Assembly (NCBI RefSeq): GCF_004522105.1
Contig: NZ_SPUJ01000001.1
Coordinates: 434,001-498,000, forward strand
DNA: 64,000 nucleotides
Reading direction: 5' to 3'
Origin: Nocardioides sp. 1609
GTDB taxonomy: Bacteria; Actinomycetota; Actinomycetes; Propionibacteriales; Nocardioidaceae
Below the pieces are notes generated by a model that did no database searches, was not told the origin of the DNA, and saw nothing but the letters and a program-made list of their open reading frames with translations. Position 1 is the first letter of the stretch. Each line of letters starts with the position of its first letter. Below are positions 25,488-33,907 of the stretch, piece by piece. A program made the translations under genes and the position numbers.

Positions 25488-26369
25488 GTGCGCATCGTCT
25501 CCCTGCTCCCCTCGACCACCGAGATCCTGTTCGCCGTCGGCGCCGGCGACGACGTCGTCGGGGTCACCTTCGAGTGCGACCACCCGCCGGAGGCCCGGCG
25601 GCGCCGCATCGTCTCGACCTCGTCGATGCCCGAGGGCCTCACGCCCGCCGCCATCGACGCCCACGTGGCCGCCGCGGTCGCCCGGGGCGAGGACCTCTAC
25701 CGCCTCGACGCGGGTGCCCTGGCCGACCTGGACGCCGACCTCGTCGTCACCCAGGACCTCTGCGCCGTCTGCGCGATCGACGTCACCCTCGTCGACGACG
25801 CGCTGGCGCACCTCGGCTGCACCGCCGACGTGCTCACGCTCGACCCGCACACCCTGGACGACGTCCTCGCCTCGATCGTCCGGCTCGGGGAGGCCACCGG
25901 CCGGCTCGCCGCGGCGCAGGCCCTCGTGGCCGACCTCCGGGCCCGCCTGGACGCCGTCTCGACGCAGGTCGCGCACGTCGCGCACCGGCCGCGGGTCGTC
26001 GTCCTGGAGTGGACCGACCCGCCGTACGCCCCGGGCCACTGGATCCCGGAGATGGTCGCCCTGGCCGGCGGCGAGTGCGTGCTGGGCGCCGCGGGTGAGA
26101 AGTCGACGCGGGTGCCGTGGTCGGCCGTGCACGACGCGCGACCGGACGTCGTCGTGGTGGCGCCGTGCGGCTACGACCGCGCGGGGGCGCAGGCCCAGGC
26201 CGACGCGCTGGTGGCGGCGGGGATGCTCCCGGACGGCGTCCTCGTGCACGCCGTGGACGCCGACGCGATGTGGGCGCGGCCGGGGCCGCGTCTCGTCGAC
26301 GGGATCGAGGAGCTGGCCGAGGTGCTGCGGCGGCCCCGGGACGGAACTCGTGGGACCCAGGAGGTTTAG
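25488..26369 (+). CDS. BtuF-like cobalamin/iron-type binding protein without signal peptide
   Basis: 293 aa. It starts directly with the mature fold (MRIVSLLPSTTEILFAVGAG), and shows the class III periplasmic-binding features ECDHPPEA, LDADLVVTQDLCAVCAID and EWTDPPYAPGHWIPEM. No signal peptide or lipobox is present from any upstream start, so it is predicted cytosolic. Actinobacterial and cyanobacterial relatives with this layout are called cobalamin-binding protein, but ligand and role are unproven. No BtuCD genes are nearby. The QDLCAVCAI cysteines and Trp/His stretch could bind a corrinoid or metal. Confidence 0.85.
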   Translation: MRIVSLLPSTTEILFAVGAGDDVVGVTFECDHPPEARRRRIVSTSSMPEGLTPAAIDAHVAAAVARGEDLYRLDAGALADLDADLVVTQDLCAVCAIDVTLVDDALAHLGCTADVLTLDPHTLDDVLASIVRLGEATGRLAAAQALVADLRARLDAVSTQVAHVAHRPRVVVLEWTDPPYAPGHWIPEMVALAGGECVLGAAGEKSTRVPWSAVHDARPDVVVVAPCGYDRAGAQAQADALVAAGMLPDGVLVHAVDADAMWARPGPRLVDGIEELAEVLRRPRDGTRGTQEV

Positions 26370-26429
26370 GACGGGCCCGCGGAGCCTAAGGTGTCCGCGA
26401 CCCCATTCACTCGTTCTAAGGGATTCCGC

Positions 26430-26816
26430 ATGCGCATGTTCCGCACGATCGCTGCCGTGGCCGCCCTGGTCATGGCCGCCACGATGACCTCGCTGGTCGC
26501 GTCGCCCACCCACGCCGCCGCCCCCGCCAAGCCCAAGCACAACCTGAGCAGCGTCACCGCCGGCAACACGCCGAAGGCGAACGTCTTCTACGCCAAGGGC
26601 AAGATCAAGACGCTCAAGAAGAAGAACGTCATCCTCCAGCGCGCCAACGGCCGCAAGGGCAACTACTCGAAGTTCAAGGTCCAGAAGACCAACGCCCAGG
26701 GCGGCTTCAAGTTCCTGTTCTCCGGCCGCCCCGGCCAGTGCTTCAAGGTCGTCGCCCCGCCGACGCCCCGCAACCGGAGCGCCTCGAAGTTCGTCGGCTG
26801 CATCACCCGCGGCTGA
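26430..26816 (+). CDS. Small secreted basic protein, unknown function
   Basis: 128 aa. I use the ATG at 26430, which has GGGATT 5 nt upstream and gives a clean Sec signal peptide (MRMFRTIAAVAALVMAATM to a THAAA cleavage site). The mature protein is very Lys/Arg-rich (GKIKTLKKKNVILQRANGRK; YSKFKVQKTNAQGGFKF) with two late cysteines that may form a disulfide. It resembles small cell-surface beta proteins of actinobacteria but I recognise no family. A -10-like TAAGGT lies about 40 bp upstream, and a strong hairpin follows the gene. Confidence 0.75.
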   Translation: MRMFRTIAAVAALVMAATMTSLVASPTHAAAPAKPKHNLSSVTAGNTPKANVFYAKGKIKTLKKKNVILQRANGRKGNYSKFKVQKTNAQGGFKFLFSGRPGQCFKVVAPPTPRNRSASKFVGCITRG

Positions 26817-26851
26817 CGTCCCGCGGTCCCCGACCGCACCCGCACAGCACC

Positions 26852-26891
26852 GAGGCCCGTGCCTTCGTCGACCGACGGAGCCACGGGCCTC
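26852..26891. terminator. Bidirectional hairpin between convergent genes
   Basis: Perfect 10-bp arms GAGGCCCGTG / CACGGGCCTC enclose a partly self-complementary 20-nt loop. It lies 35 bp after the secreted-protein stop and 19 bp after the VWA-gene stop, so it can terminate both strands. Confidence 0.7.
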
Positions 26892-26910
26892 GTGCCGTGC
26901 CGGGACCGGC

Positions 26911-28965
26911 TCAGTCGTCGCCGACCCAGGAGCCGCGGCCACCCATCCAGTCGCCGTAGTGCGACCGGAGGCCCGACATGATGCCGCCGGAGCCACCGGG
27001 ACGACCCGCGTCGCGCGAGCCGAGGTAGGAGCCGACGACGGCGGCGCCCAGGTCGTCGAGCTCGGGACTGACCATCCGCCCGTCGACGCGCTGCGCCATC
27101 TGCTCGATGAACCGCGCCAGGCCGGGGTCGTCGCCGAGCCGGAAGAACGTCGTCTGGGCACCCATCCGGCGCGAGTTGTCGAGCTCACGGACGGCGTGGG
27201 CGATCGTCATCGGGTGCGGCGGGTAGGAGAAGTAGACCTCGCCGCTGGCCTCGAGGTGCGACGTCGGCTCGCCGTCGGTGACGATGAGCAGCACCGGCTG
27301 GGCGTTGGGGTGCTTGCGGAAGTGCCGGTTGGCCAGCAGCAGGGCGTGGTGCAGGTTGGTGCCCTTGTCCCACATCGCGTCGAGCGCGGTGAGCTGCTCG
27401 ATGTCCATCACCTCCGCCTGCCGCCCGAAGCCGATCAGCTGGAGGTGGTCGCCGCGGAACCGGGTGCGGATCAGCGTGTGCAGGGCCAGCGCCGTCCGTT
27501 TCATCGGCACCCACCGGCCGTCCATCGCCATCGAGAACGACGTGTCGACCAGCAGCGCGACGGCGGCCTGTGTGCGCGCCTCGGTCTCCTGGACCTCGAC
27601 GTCGTCGATGGCGAGCACCCGCCGGTCGGTCGGGTCGGTCGCGCGACGGCGGACGCCGTTGAGCACCGAGCGGGGGATGTCCCACGGCTCGGTGTCGCCG
27701 AACTGCCACTCCCGGGTCGCTCCCGAGCGCTCCCCCGCCGCCCCGGCCTTGTCGAGGTCGCGCTGTCCCTGACGACCGCTGAGCTTCTGCGCGACGTCGC
27801 GCAGCAGCGCCTTGCCGAGCTGGCGCATCGCCTTCGGCGTCAGGCTGAGCTGGCCGTCCGAGCCCCGGCGCAGGGTGCCGCCGTCGCGCAGCGCCTTCTC
27901 CAGCTGCTGGAGCGTGCGGGCGTCGACGGCCGCGCCGTCACCGAGCTGGCGGGCGAGTGCGTCGAGGTCGAGGTCGTCGAGCCGCGCGCCGCCGTAGGAC
28001 TGCGAGAGCTGCTCGGAGAGCTGGTCGAGGTCGGCGAGGTCCTGGAAGACACCGGTGCCGTCGCCGAGCCCGACGCCCTCGCCGCCCTCGCCCATCTGCT
28101 CCGAGCCGCCCCAGTCCTCGCCGGGACGCAGCGACTGCAGGTTGGCGTCGAGCTGGGCCAGCTGGTCCATCAGCTCGGGCGAGCCGAACGCCTGGGCGCT
28201 GAGCTCCATCAGCTCCTGCCGCTGCTCGGGTGACATCGAGTTCAGCATCCGCTGGGCGGCTGCGGCTCGCTGGGCCATCGTGTCGAGCAGCTCCTCGAGG
28301 TTCTCCGGACCCTCGGGGAAGTACTCCCCGTGCTCGGCCATGAAGTCGTCGAAGTCCTGCTGCGTGTCCTCGCCGCGGCGGTGCTTGTCGAGCAGCTCGT
28401 TGAGGTCGCCGAGCATCTCCTGGACGGCGGCGCGGTCGGCGTCCGAGGCGTTCGCGAGCGCCTCCTTCATGCCGGCGAAGCGCTGGTCGAGCAGCTCGCG
28501 GCCGAGGAGGTCCTTGATCTTCTCGAAGTCCTCGCGGGCCCGGCTGCTCTGCCAGTCGTACTCGCCGAGCTCGCTGACCGCGGCGGCGGTGCTGGGCGGC
28601 AGGTTGTCCATCTGCATCTCGCGCAGGGCACGGTCGCCGTCGTCCATCATCGCGTCGCGGGCCAGCTGCTTGCGCTCCTCGAGGACCGCGTTGTCGAGCA
28701 GCTCGCGGACCTCCTGCAACGTGCCGTCGAGGTCGTGCTGCTCGAGCAGCTCGCGCCGCCGCTCGGCCACCCGGCGGGCGAGGTCGTCGAGCCCGCGCTG
28801 GTCCTGGCCACCGCGACGCAGGAACTCCCGCATCGCGCGCTCGGGGCTGTAGCCGGCCATCACGTCCTCGCCGATGGCGTCCAGCGCCTCGGCCAGGTCC
28901 ACCGGCGGGGCGAGCGGGTCGCCGCCGTCGTAGCTCTTGAAGCGGTTCGAGCGCGTCCTAGCCAT
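26911..28965 (-). CDS. VWA-domain protein, partner of the MoxR-type ATPase
   Basis: 684 aa. Residues about 1-440 are highly charged, Gln/Glu/Leu-rich helices (RRRELLEQHDLDGTLQEVRE and similar) probably forming long coiled coils. The C-terminal von Willebrand A domain (about 470-650) has an intact MIDAS: DTSFS, then the Thr and TDGEP segments. The ATG at 28965 lies 8 nt inside the upstream ATPase gene, so they are coupled. MoxR AAA plus CoxE/VWA pairs work as metal-dependent chaperones that insert cofactors or remodel targets. Target unknown here. Acidic C-terminus ends in WMGGRGSWVGDD. Confidence 0.9.
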   Translation of the reverse strand: MARTRSNRFKSYDGGDPLAPPVDLAEALDAIGEDVMAGYSPERAMREFLRRGGQDQRGLDDLARRVAERRRELLEQHDLDGTLQEVRELLDNAVLEERKQLARDAMMDDGDRALREMQMDNLPPSTAAAVSELGEYDWQSSRAREDFEKIKDLLGRELLDQRFAGMKEALANASDADRAAVQEMLGDLNELLDKHRRGEDTQQDFDDFMAEHGEYFPEGPENLEELLDTMAQRAAAAQRMLNSMSPEQRQELMELSAQAFGSPELMDQLAQLDANLQSLRPGEDWGGSEQMGEGGEGVGLGDGTGVFQDLADLDQLSEQLSQSYGGARLDDLDLDALARQLGDGAAVDARTLQQLEKALRDGGTLRRGSDGQLSLTPKAMRQLGKALLRDVAQKLSGRQGQRDLDKAGAAGERSGATREWQFGDTEPWDIPRSVLNGVRRRATDPTDRRVLAIDDVEVQETEARTQAAVALLVDTSFSMAMDGRWVPMKRTALALHTLIRTRFRGDHLQLIGFGRQAEVMDIEQLTALDAMWDKGTNLHHALLLANRHFRKHPNAQPVLLIVTDGEPTSHLEASGEVYFSYPPHPMTIAHAVRELDNSRRMGAQTTFFRLGDDPGLARFIEQMAQRVDGRMVSPELDDLGAAVVGSYLGSRDAGRPGGSGGIMSGLRSHYGDWMGGRGSWVGDD

Positions 28966-30346
28966 AGACCGTCTCGGATCCGTCGGAGTCCTTGCCGATC
29001 TTGCGGGCCAGGTAGAGCCCCTCGAGCGCGAGCTCGATGGCGCCGGCGCGGGTGCCGTCGTCGGTGGCGTCGAGGCGGTCGCAGACGTCGTCGTACAGCT
29101 CGGACTCGCCGAGCACCGGCAGGCCGGTGAGGAAGTCGCGGGCGGTGACCTGCTCACCGGTGGTGACCATGGCGCCGTTCTCGATAGCGGCCACGAGGAC
29201 GCCGAAGTCGAGGCCGCGGAAGTGCGCCCGGACGGTCTCGGCGGTCGCGGTGCGGAGCAGGTGCGTGAGGACCTCGTCCTCGCGCCCCTCCTCGCCGGTC
29301 TCGAACTCGATCTTGCCGCCGAGGACGTCGACGGCGGTCTCGAGGTCGACCACGCGAGCCACCGCCTCGTCCTCGTGCTGCACGGTCGCGCGGTGAAGCG
29401 CGGCGGCGGCGATCGTCTCGGCGCCGGCGATCGCGAACCTGGCCGAGACGCCGGAGCGCTGGTCGACCGACGACGACTCCCGCAGCTGGCGGGTGAAGCG
29501 GGCCAGGATCTCGACGAGGTAGTCGGGGACGTCGGCGACCAGGTCGGCCTCCTGGCGGATGACGGCGATCTCGGCGTCCAGCTCGGTCGGGTAGTGGGTG
29601 CGGATCTCGGCGCCGAAGCGGTCCTTGAGCGGCGTGATGATCCGGCCGCGGTTGGTGTAGTCCTCGGGGTTGGCGCTGGCCACGACGAGGACGTCGAGCG
29701 GGAGCCGCACGACGTACCCGCGGATCTGGATGTCGCGCTCCTCCATGACGTTGAGCATCGCGACCTGGATCCGCTCGGCCAGGTCGGGCAGCTCGTTGAT
29801 CGCCACGATGCCGCGGTGGCTGCGCGGGATGAGGCCGAAGTGGATGGTCTCGGGATCACCGAGCGAGCGGCCCTCGGCGACCTTCATCGGGTCCACGTCG
29901 CCGATCAGGTCGGCGACGCTGGTGTCGGGGGTGGCGAGCTTCTCGGCGTACCGCTCGTCGCGGTGGCGCCACTCGACCGGCAGCCGGTCGCCCTCCTCGG
30001 TCGCGCGGCGCCGCGACTCGTGGGTGATCGGCTCGAACGGGTGCTCGCCGAGGTCGGAGCCGCCGATGACCGGCGTCCACTCGTCGAGCAGGCCGACCAT
30101 GGTGCGCAGCAGCCGGGTCTTGCCCTGGCCGCGCTCGCCGAGCAGGACGATGTCGTGGCCGGCGATGAGGGCCCGCTCGAGCTGCGGGACGACGGTGTTC
30201 TCGAAGCCGTGCAGGCCGGGCCAGGGATCCTCGCCGGCGGCCAGCTTGGCCAGCAGGTTGTCACGGATCTCGGTGCGGAGGGACTTCTGGACGTGCCCGG
30301 CGGCGCGGAGCTCGCCGAGGGTGGAAAGGGTGGGTCGAGTCACCAT
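28958..30346 (-). CDS. MoxR/Mg-chelatase-type AAA+ ATPase
   Basis: 462 aa. Walker A GERGQGKT at residues 70-77; Walker B-type segment RGIVAINELPDLAERIQ; sensor 1 VVASANPEDYTNRGRI; arginine-finger region TPLKDRFGAEIRTHYP. The layout matches magnesium-chelatase/sigma54-like AAA proteins used with VWA partners. A GGGAG ribosome site precedes the ATG at 30346. It is first gene of a two-gene operon and is divergent from the YchJ-like gene across a 183-bp region full of hairpins. Confidence 0.93.
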   Translation of the reverse strand: MVTRPTLSTLGELRAAGHVQKSLRTEIRDNLLAKLAAGEDPWPGLHGFENTVVPQLERALIAGHDIVLLGERGQGKTRLLRTMVGLLDEWTPVIGGSDLGEHPFEPITHESRRRATEEGDRLPVEWRHRDERYAEKLATPDTSVADLIGDVDPMKVAEGRSLGDPETIHFGLIPRSHRGIVAINELPDLAERIQVAMLNVMEERDIQIRGYVVRLPLDVLVVASANPEDYTNRGRIITPLKDRFGAEIRTHYPTELDAEIAVIRQEADLVADVPDYLVEILARFTRQLRESSSVDQRSGVSARFAIAGAETIAAAALHRATVQHEDEAVARVVDLETAVDVLGGKIEFETGEEGREDEVLTHLLRTATAETVRAHFRGLDFGVLVAAIENGAMVTTGEQVTARDFLTGLPVLGESELYDDVCDRLDATDDGTRAGAIELALEGLYLARKIGKDSDGSETVYG

Positions 30347-30425
30347 TTTACGCTACTCCCGGGGTCCGAACGCGGGTGTCGCGCGCGTCGAGGTCGGGGG
30401 TCAGCCGTAGCGGCCCGAGCTGCGG

Positions 30426-30484
30426 TAGTCCCGGCCGTTTGGGTCCTGAGATCGTCGATCTGGGGGCCCAAACGGCCGGGACTA
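30426..30484. repeat. Large nested inverted repeat in a divergent promoter region
   Basis: Outer arms from TAGTCCCGGCCGTTTGGG to CCCAAACGGCCGGGACTA are perfectly complementary over 18 bp. Inside the loop sits a second perfect palindrome, AGATCG-T-CGATCT. The whole 59-bp element can form a cruciform or a very stable RNA hairpin. There is no T-run. It lies 80 bp upstream of the AAA gene and 45 bp upstream of the YchJ-like gene, an unusual place for a terminator. Confidence 0.85.
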
Positions 30485-30495
30485 TCGCCGCTGTG

Positions 30496-30522
30496 GGGCC
30501 GGACGACGTCGCCGTCCGGCCC
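30496..30522. repeat. Second perfect hairpin upstream of the YchJ-like gene
   Basis: Arms GGGCCGGACG / CGTCCGGCCC (10 bp) with a 7-nt loop end 7 nt before the YchJ-like ATG at 30530. In RNA it would occlude the ribosome site region of that gene. Confidence 0.65.
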
Positions 30523-30529
30523 TGGCCCG

Positions 30530-30913
30530 ATGATGGACCCCGTGAGCCTGCGACCCGACTGCCCCTGCGGCACCGGCGTGACCTACGACGCCTGCTGCGG
30601 CCGTCTGCACCGCGGCGCCGCCCAGGCGGCGACGCCGGAGGAGCTGATGCGCTCCCGGTACGCCGCCTACGCCGTCGGCGACGGCGGCTACGTCTGGCGC
30701 ACCTGGCACCCCCGCACCCGCCCCCTCGACGTCAACCCCGACCCGGCCCTGCGCTGGACCGGCCTGGTCGTCGAGGACGCCGCCGGCGACGAGGTCGAGT
30801 TCACCGCGTCGTTCGAGCAGGGCGGCCGGCCCGGCCGCCTGCACGAGCGCAGCCGCTTCGAGCACCGCGCCGGGCGCTGGTTCTACCTCGACGCCCTCCC
30901 CACCGAGGGCTGA
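30530..30913 (+). CDS. YchJ-like (UPF0225) protein with SEC-C-type zinc motif
   Basis: 127 aa. The N-terminal CPCGTGVTYDACCGRLH is a SEC-C-like metal-binding motif; MRSRYAAYAVGDGGYVWRTWH and VEFTASFEQGGRPGRLHERS are the YchJ signatures. The fold is NTF2-like with unknown function. Start is ambiguous: ATG at 30530, ATG at 30533 or GTG at 30542 are in frame; there is no clear ribosome site, and a hairpin ends just before the ATG. Confidence 0.9.
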   Translation: MMDPVSLRPDCPCGTGVTYDACCGRLHRGAAQAATPEELMRSRYAAYAVGDGGYVWRTWHPRTRPLDVNPDPALRWTGLVVEDAAGDEVEFTASFEQGGRPGRLHERSRFEHRAGRWFYLDALPTEG

Positions 30914-31029
30914 GCAAGCAAGCACCAACACCTCCCGTCGGCAGCGACACCGACCCCGCCACCCGCCCCTGTCCACAGGCCCACGTGCCGGCTGTTTCGC
31001 CACCGGCCACCGGCGGGGACCGGTGGTCC

Positions 31030-31246
31030 ATGGCCTGGACCTACCTCCTCGAGTGCGCCGACGGTTCCTACTACGCCGGCAGCACGAACCAGCCGCTGGA
31101 CACCCGCGAGTCCCAGCACAACCTCGGCCTCCGCCGGCGAGGTCGCCCCAGCTCCCCTCGGAGGCCGGCACCGACGGGCGTGACGACGGTGGTCGAGTCG
31201 GCACACGGCTCCGGTGTCTCGTCGGCGCTCGCCAGGGCTCGCTTGC
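31030..31246 (+). pseudogene. Decayed GIY-YIG (UPF0213-like) endonuclease gene
   Basis: The first 33 codons read MAWTYLLECADGSYYAGSTN and then QHNLG, a textbook GIY-YIG start with the catalytic Tyr/Gly pattern. After that the expected RRPVRLVW and REKQIQGWSR parts are absent, and the frame runs without a stop into the antisense of the next gene. The degraded stretch near 31193-31250 contains GGTCGAGTCGG and CGCTCGCCAGGGCTCGC, similar to the type A repeats at 5263. Repeat insertion or deletion may have destroyed the gene. Confidence 0.6.
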
Positions 31247-32044
31247 TCAACCTCCGGAGGGAGCGACGACGTCGAGCACGGGAGCGTAGAGGTCGCGGTC
31301 GTGGACGTCGGCGGCGAGCGCGCGGAAGAGGACCGCGCGGAGCATGGCCTGGCGCTCCCGTGCCGTCGTCCACCGCTGCAGCGCCGACGCCGGGGCACCC
31401 GCGCGGAGGACGGTGTCGAGCACCGCGACCGCCTCGGCCCAGACGGTCGGGCGCCACGCGGGGACGACGTCGAGGACGACCGGGGCGCCGGCGGCGTCGA
31501 GGAGCACGTTGCCGGCGAGGTCGGCGTGGACGAGCTGGTCGGGGCCCAGCGGGGTGTCGTCCAGCAGCGGTGCGAGGCGACCGGCCACCGGGCCGGACAG
31601 CTCCCCCGCCTCCCCGAACGCCACCCGCTCGGCGACCGCCGCACGGTCGGTGCGGGCGTCGAGCGCGGCCGGGCGCCGTCCGACCACCGAGGCGAGCTCG
31701 GCGTGCAGCAGGCGTCCCGCGGCCAGGGTGACGTCGAGGTCGTCGCAGCCGGTCGTGCCCGGCTCGTAGCGGCTGGCTCCCCACCCCGCGACCACCCACG
31801 CGCCGTCGCGCGCCGGCACCGGCATCGCGATGCGCAGGTCGCGCGGACGCCGGGTCGGGCTCTCGTCGAGCCGCACGGCGAGCCGGGCCAGCACCGGGTT
31901 CAGCCAGGACGCCGTCGTCTCGTCGCGCCCGGGCGAGAGCACGAGGTCGCCGGCGCGGACGCTGCTGCCCGAGCCGCCGGGGAGCGGCTCGACGACGTGG
32001 GGCACGGCGAAGAGGTCGAGGACCTCGGTGGGGGGCGAGCTCAC
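31247..32044 (-). CDS. TIGR02569-type aminoglycoside-phosphotransferase-like protein
   Basis: 265 aa from GTG 32044 (GTG 32050 is also in frame). The start VSSPPTEVLDLFAVPHVVEP and the pieces GDLVLSPGRD, GAWVVAGWGASRYEPGTTGC and LVHADLAGNVLLD match the actinobacterial TIGR02569 family, which has an APH-like fold. HADLAGNVL aligns with the kinase HxDxxxxN loop, but the usual second metal Asp is in VVLDVVPAW. Substrate unknown; antibiotic resistance should not be assumed. It stands alone. Confidence 0.8.
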   Translation of the reverse strand: MSSPPTEVLDLFAVPHVVEPLPGGSGSSVRAGDLVLSPGRDETTASWLNPVLARLAVRLDESPTRRPRDLRIAMPVPARDGAWVVAGWGASRYEPGTTGCDDLDVTLAAGRLLHAELASVVGRRPAALDARTDRAAVAERVAFGEAGELSGPVAGRLAPLLDDTPLGPDQLVHADLAGNVLLDAAGAPVVLDVVPAWRPTVWAEAVAVLDTVLRAGAPASALQRWTTARERQAMLRAVLFRALAADVHDRDLYAPVLDVVAPSGG

Positions 32045-32096
32045 ACCCACGACCGTAACCGGGTTGCCGCCCGACCTGCGCCGCACCGGCCGCCGA

Positions 32097-33089
32097 TCAC
32101 GGGTCGCTGACGAAGCCCTCCGACTTCAGCCAGTCGAAGGCGACGTCCTCCGGCTCACGGCCGTCGACGTCGATCTCGGCGTTGAGCTGCTTCATCACGT
32201 CGTCGGTGAGCTTCTCGGTGACCGGCGCCATCAGGTCCTCGATCTCGGGGTGGTCCTTGAGGAGGCCCGAGCGGACGACGAGCGAGACGTTGTAGTTGGG
32301 GAAGTAGGCCTTGTCGTCCTCGAGCACCTGCAGGTCGAGGGCCAGGATCCGGCCGTCGGTCGTGAACACCTCACCGAACAGGCACTGCCCCGACGCGGTC
32401 GCGTCGTAGATGGCGCCGGTCTGGTAGGTCTGCAGGTTGCCGCTCGGGACCTCGTTGCCGAGCGGGACGTCGTAGGCCTTGAGCATGCCCTCGAGACCGT
32501 CGGCGCGGTTGCGGAACTCCGACTCGACGCAGAACGTGCGCTCGGCCTTCGGCACCTTCTCCTTGATCTCCGACAGCTTGGTGATGCCGTACTTCTCCTG
32601 GCTCTCCTTGGTGACCGCGAAGGCGTAGGTGTTGTTCATCGGCGCCGGCGGGAGCCAGTCGAGGCCGTTGACCTCGAGGTCCTCGTCGCGGACGGCGGCG
32701 TACTGCTCGTCCTTGCCCTGCACCGGTTCGGGGTGACCGAGGTAGACCAGCCACCCGGTGCCGGTGTACTCCCACATCGCGTCGATGTCGCCCTCGACGT
32801 GGGCCTGTCGGGCCGGCGCGCTGCCGGGGATGTTGGTGAGGTCCTCGGTGTCGGCGCCGGCCGCCTTGAACAGGATCAGCGCCATCTTGCCGAGCAGGAT
32901 GTTCTCGGAGAAGTTCTTCGACCCGACGGTGATCGGGACGCCGTCGAGGCGGGGGGCGTCGGCGAGCGGGCCCGCGAGCTTCGCGTCCGGGACGAAACCG
33001 CCCGCCGTGCCGAGCCCGCAGCCCGCGGTCGTGGTGACGACGGCCGCAGCGGCCGCCCCGGCCAGGACGTTCCTCAGGCGGGTCTTCAT
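32097..33089 (-). CDS. Glycine betaine/choline-type ABC transporter substrate-binding lipoprotein
   Basis: 330 aa. The lipoprotein signal ends TTTAGCG, so the mature protein starts at a lipidated Cys near residue 24. OpuAC-type features: VGSKNFSENILLGKM, MWEYTGTGW with aromatic-box Trp/Tyr, and NNTYAFAVTKESQEKYG. It captures betaine, choline, carnitine or ectoine outside the membrane. The start shares one base with the preceding permease stop (TGATG). Last gene of a four-gene operon in the order permease, ATPase, permease, binding protein. Confidence 0.92.
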   Translation of the reverse strand: MKTRLRNVLAGAAAAAVVTTTAGCGLGTAGGFVPDAKLAGPLADAPRLDGVPITVGSKNFSENILLGKMALILFKAAGADTEDLTNIPGSAPARQAHVEGDIDAMWEYTGTGWLVYLGHPEPVQGKDEQYAAVRDEDLEVNGLDWLPPAPMNNTYAFAVTKESQEKYGITKLSEIKEKVPKAERTFCVESEFRNRADGLEGMLKAYDVPLGNEVPSGNLQTYQTGAIYDATASGQCLFGEVFTTDGRILALDLQVLEDDKAYFPNYNVSLVVRSGLLKDHPEIEDLMAPVTEKLTDDVMKQLNAEIDVDGREPEDVAFDWLKSEGFVSDP

Positions 33090-33907
33090 CAGACTCCCTT
33101 CGGCCGGGCCAGGAACTCCAGGACCCGGCCGAGCCACTCGACGAACAGGGCGAGGAGCGCGACCAGCAGGGCGCCGGCGACGATCAGCTTGGGCAGGAAC
33201 AGCGAGATCCCGGTCTGGATGATCGCGCCGAGCCCACCGCCGTTGATGAACGTCGCCAGGGTGGCGGTGCCGACCACCAGCACGAGCGAGGTGCGGACGC
33301 CGGCCATGATGACCGAGAGCGCCAGCGGCAGCTCGACGCGCAGCAGCACCAGGCCGGCCGACATGCCGAGCCCGCGGCCGGCCTCGACGAGGGTCGGGTC
33401 GACGCCGTCCAGGCCGACGATGGTGTTGCGCAGCACGGGCAGCAGGCCGTACAGGGTGAGGGCGAGGACGGAGGTCCAGAAGCCGTAGCCGAGCCAGATC
33501 GCGAGCAGCACGATGAGACCGATCGACGGTGCCCCCTGGCCGATGTTGGCGAAGCCGACCACGAACGGGGAGAACTTGCGCAGGCCGCTGCGGGTCAGGG
33601 CGATGCCGAGCGGGACCGCGATCAGGACGACGAGCACGGACGACGTCACGGTGAGCTTGACGTGCTGCCACAGCAGGCTGCGGATCTCGGTCCAGGCGAG
33701 CTGGCGCAGCTCGGTCTCGTTGAACTCGGCGCTCTGGCGCCACACGACGAAGGCGGCGAAGGCGATGAGGACCAGGGCGGGCGGCACCGTGAGCATGAGC
33801 ACGGTCTCGCGGTCGATCCGGCGACCCTGCTTCGCGCCGGTCTCCGGCTCGGCCTCCATCACGATGCCGGCGTGCGGGTCGCGCGCCGCGGTCCGGGTGT
33901 CAGCCAC
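33089..33907 (-). CDS. Osmoprotectant ABC transporter permease (OpuCD/OpuCB type)
   Basis: 272 aa. After an about 30-residue cytosolic N-terminus it has six membrane helices with the importer coupling motif region EAGRGLGMSAGLVLLRVELP, and LLPVLRNTIVGLDGVDPTLVE, typical of OpuCB/OpuCD. GTG start 33907 overlaps the ATPase gene stop by 8 bp. It is longer than its partner permease (213 aa) because of an extra N-terminal helix and linker. Confidence 0.92.
   Translation of the reverse strand: MADTRTAARDPHAGIVMEAEPETGAKQGRRIDRETVLMLTVPPALVLIAFAAFVVWRQSAEFNETELRQLAWTEIRSLLWQHVKLTVTSSVLVVLIAVPLGIALTRSGLRKFSPFVVGFANIGQGAPSIGLIVLLAIWLGYGFWTSVLALTLYGLLPVLRNTIVGLDGVDPTLVEAGRGLGMSAGLVLLRVELPLALSVIMAGVRTSLVLVVGTATLATFINGGGLGAIIQTGISLFLPKLIVAGALLVALLALFVEWLGRVLEFLARPKGV

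Noticed and set aside
31247..32044. Aminoglycoside resistance kinase
   Set aside because: The APH-like fold here follows the actinobacterial TIGR02569 pattern and gives no specific sign of antibiotic resistance.
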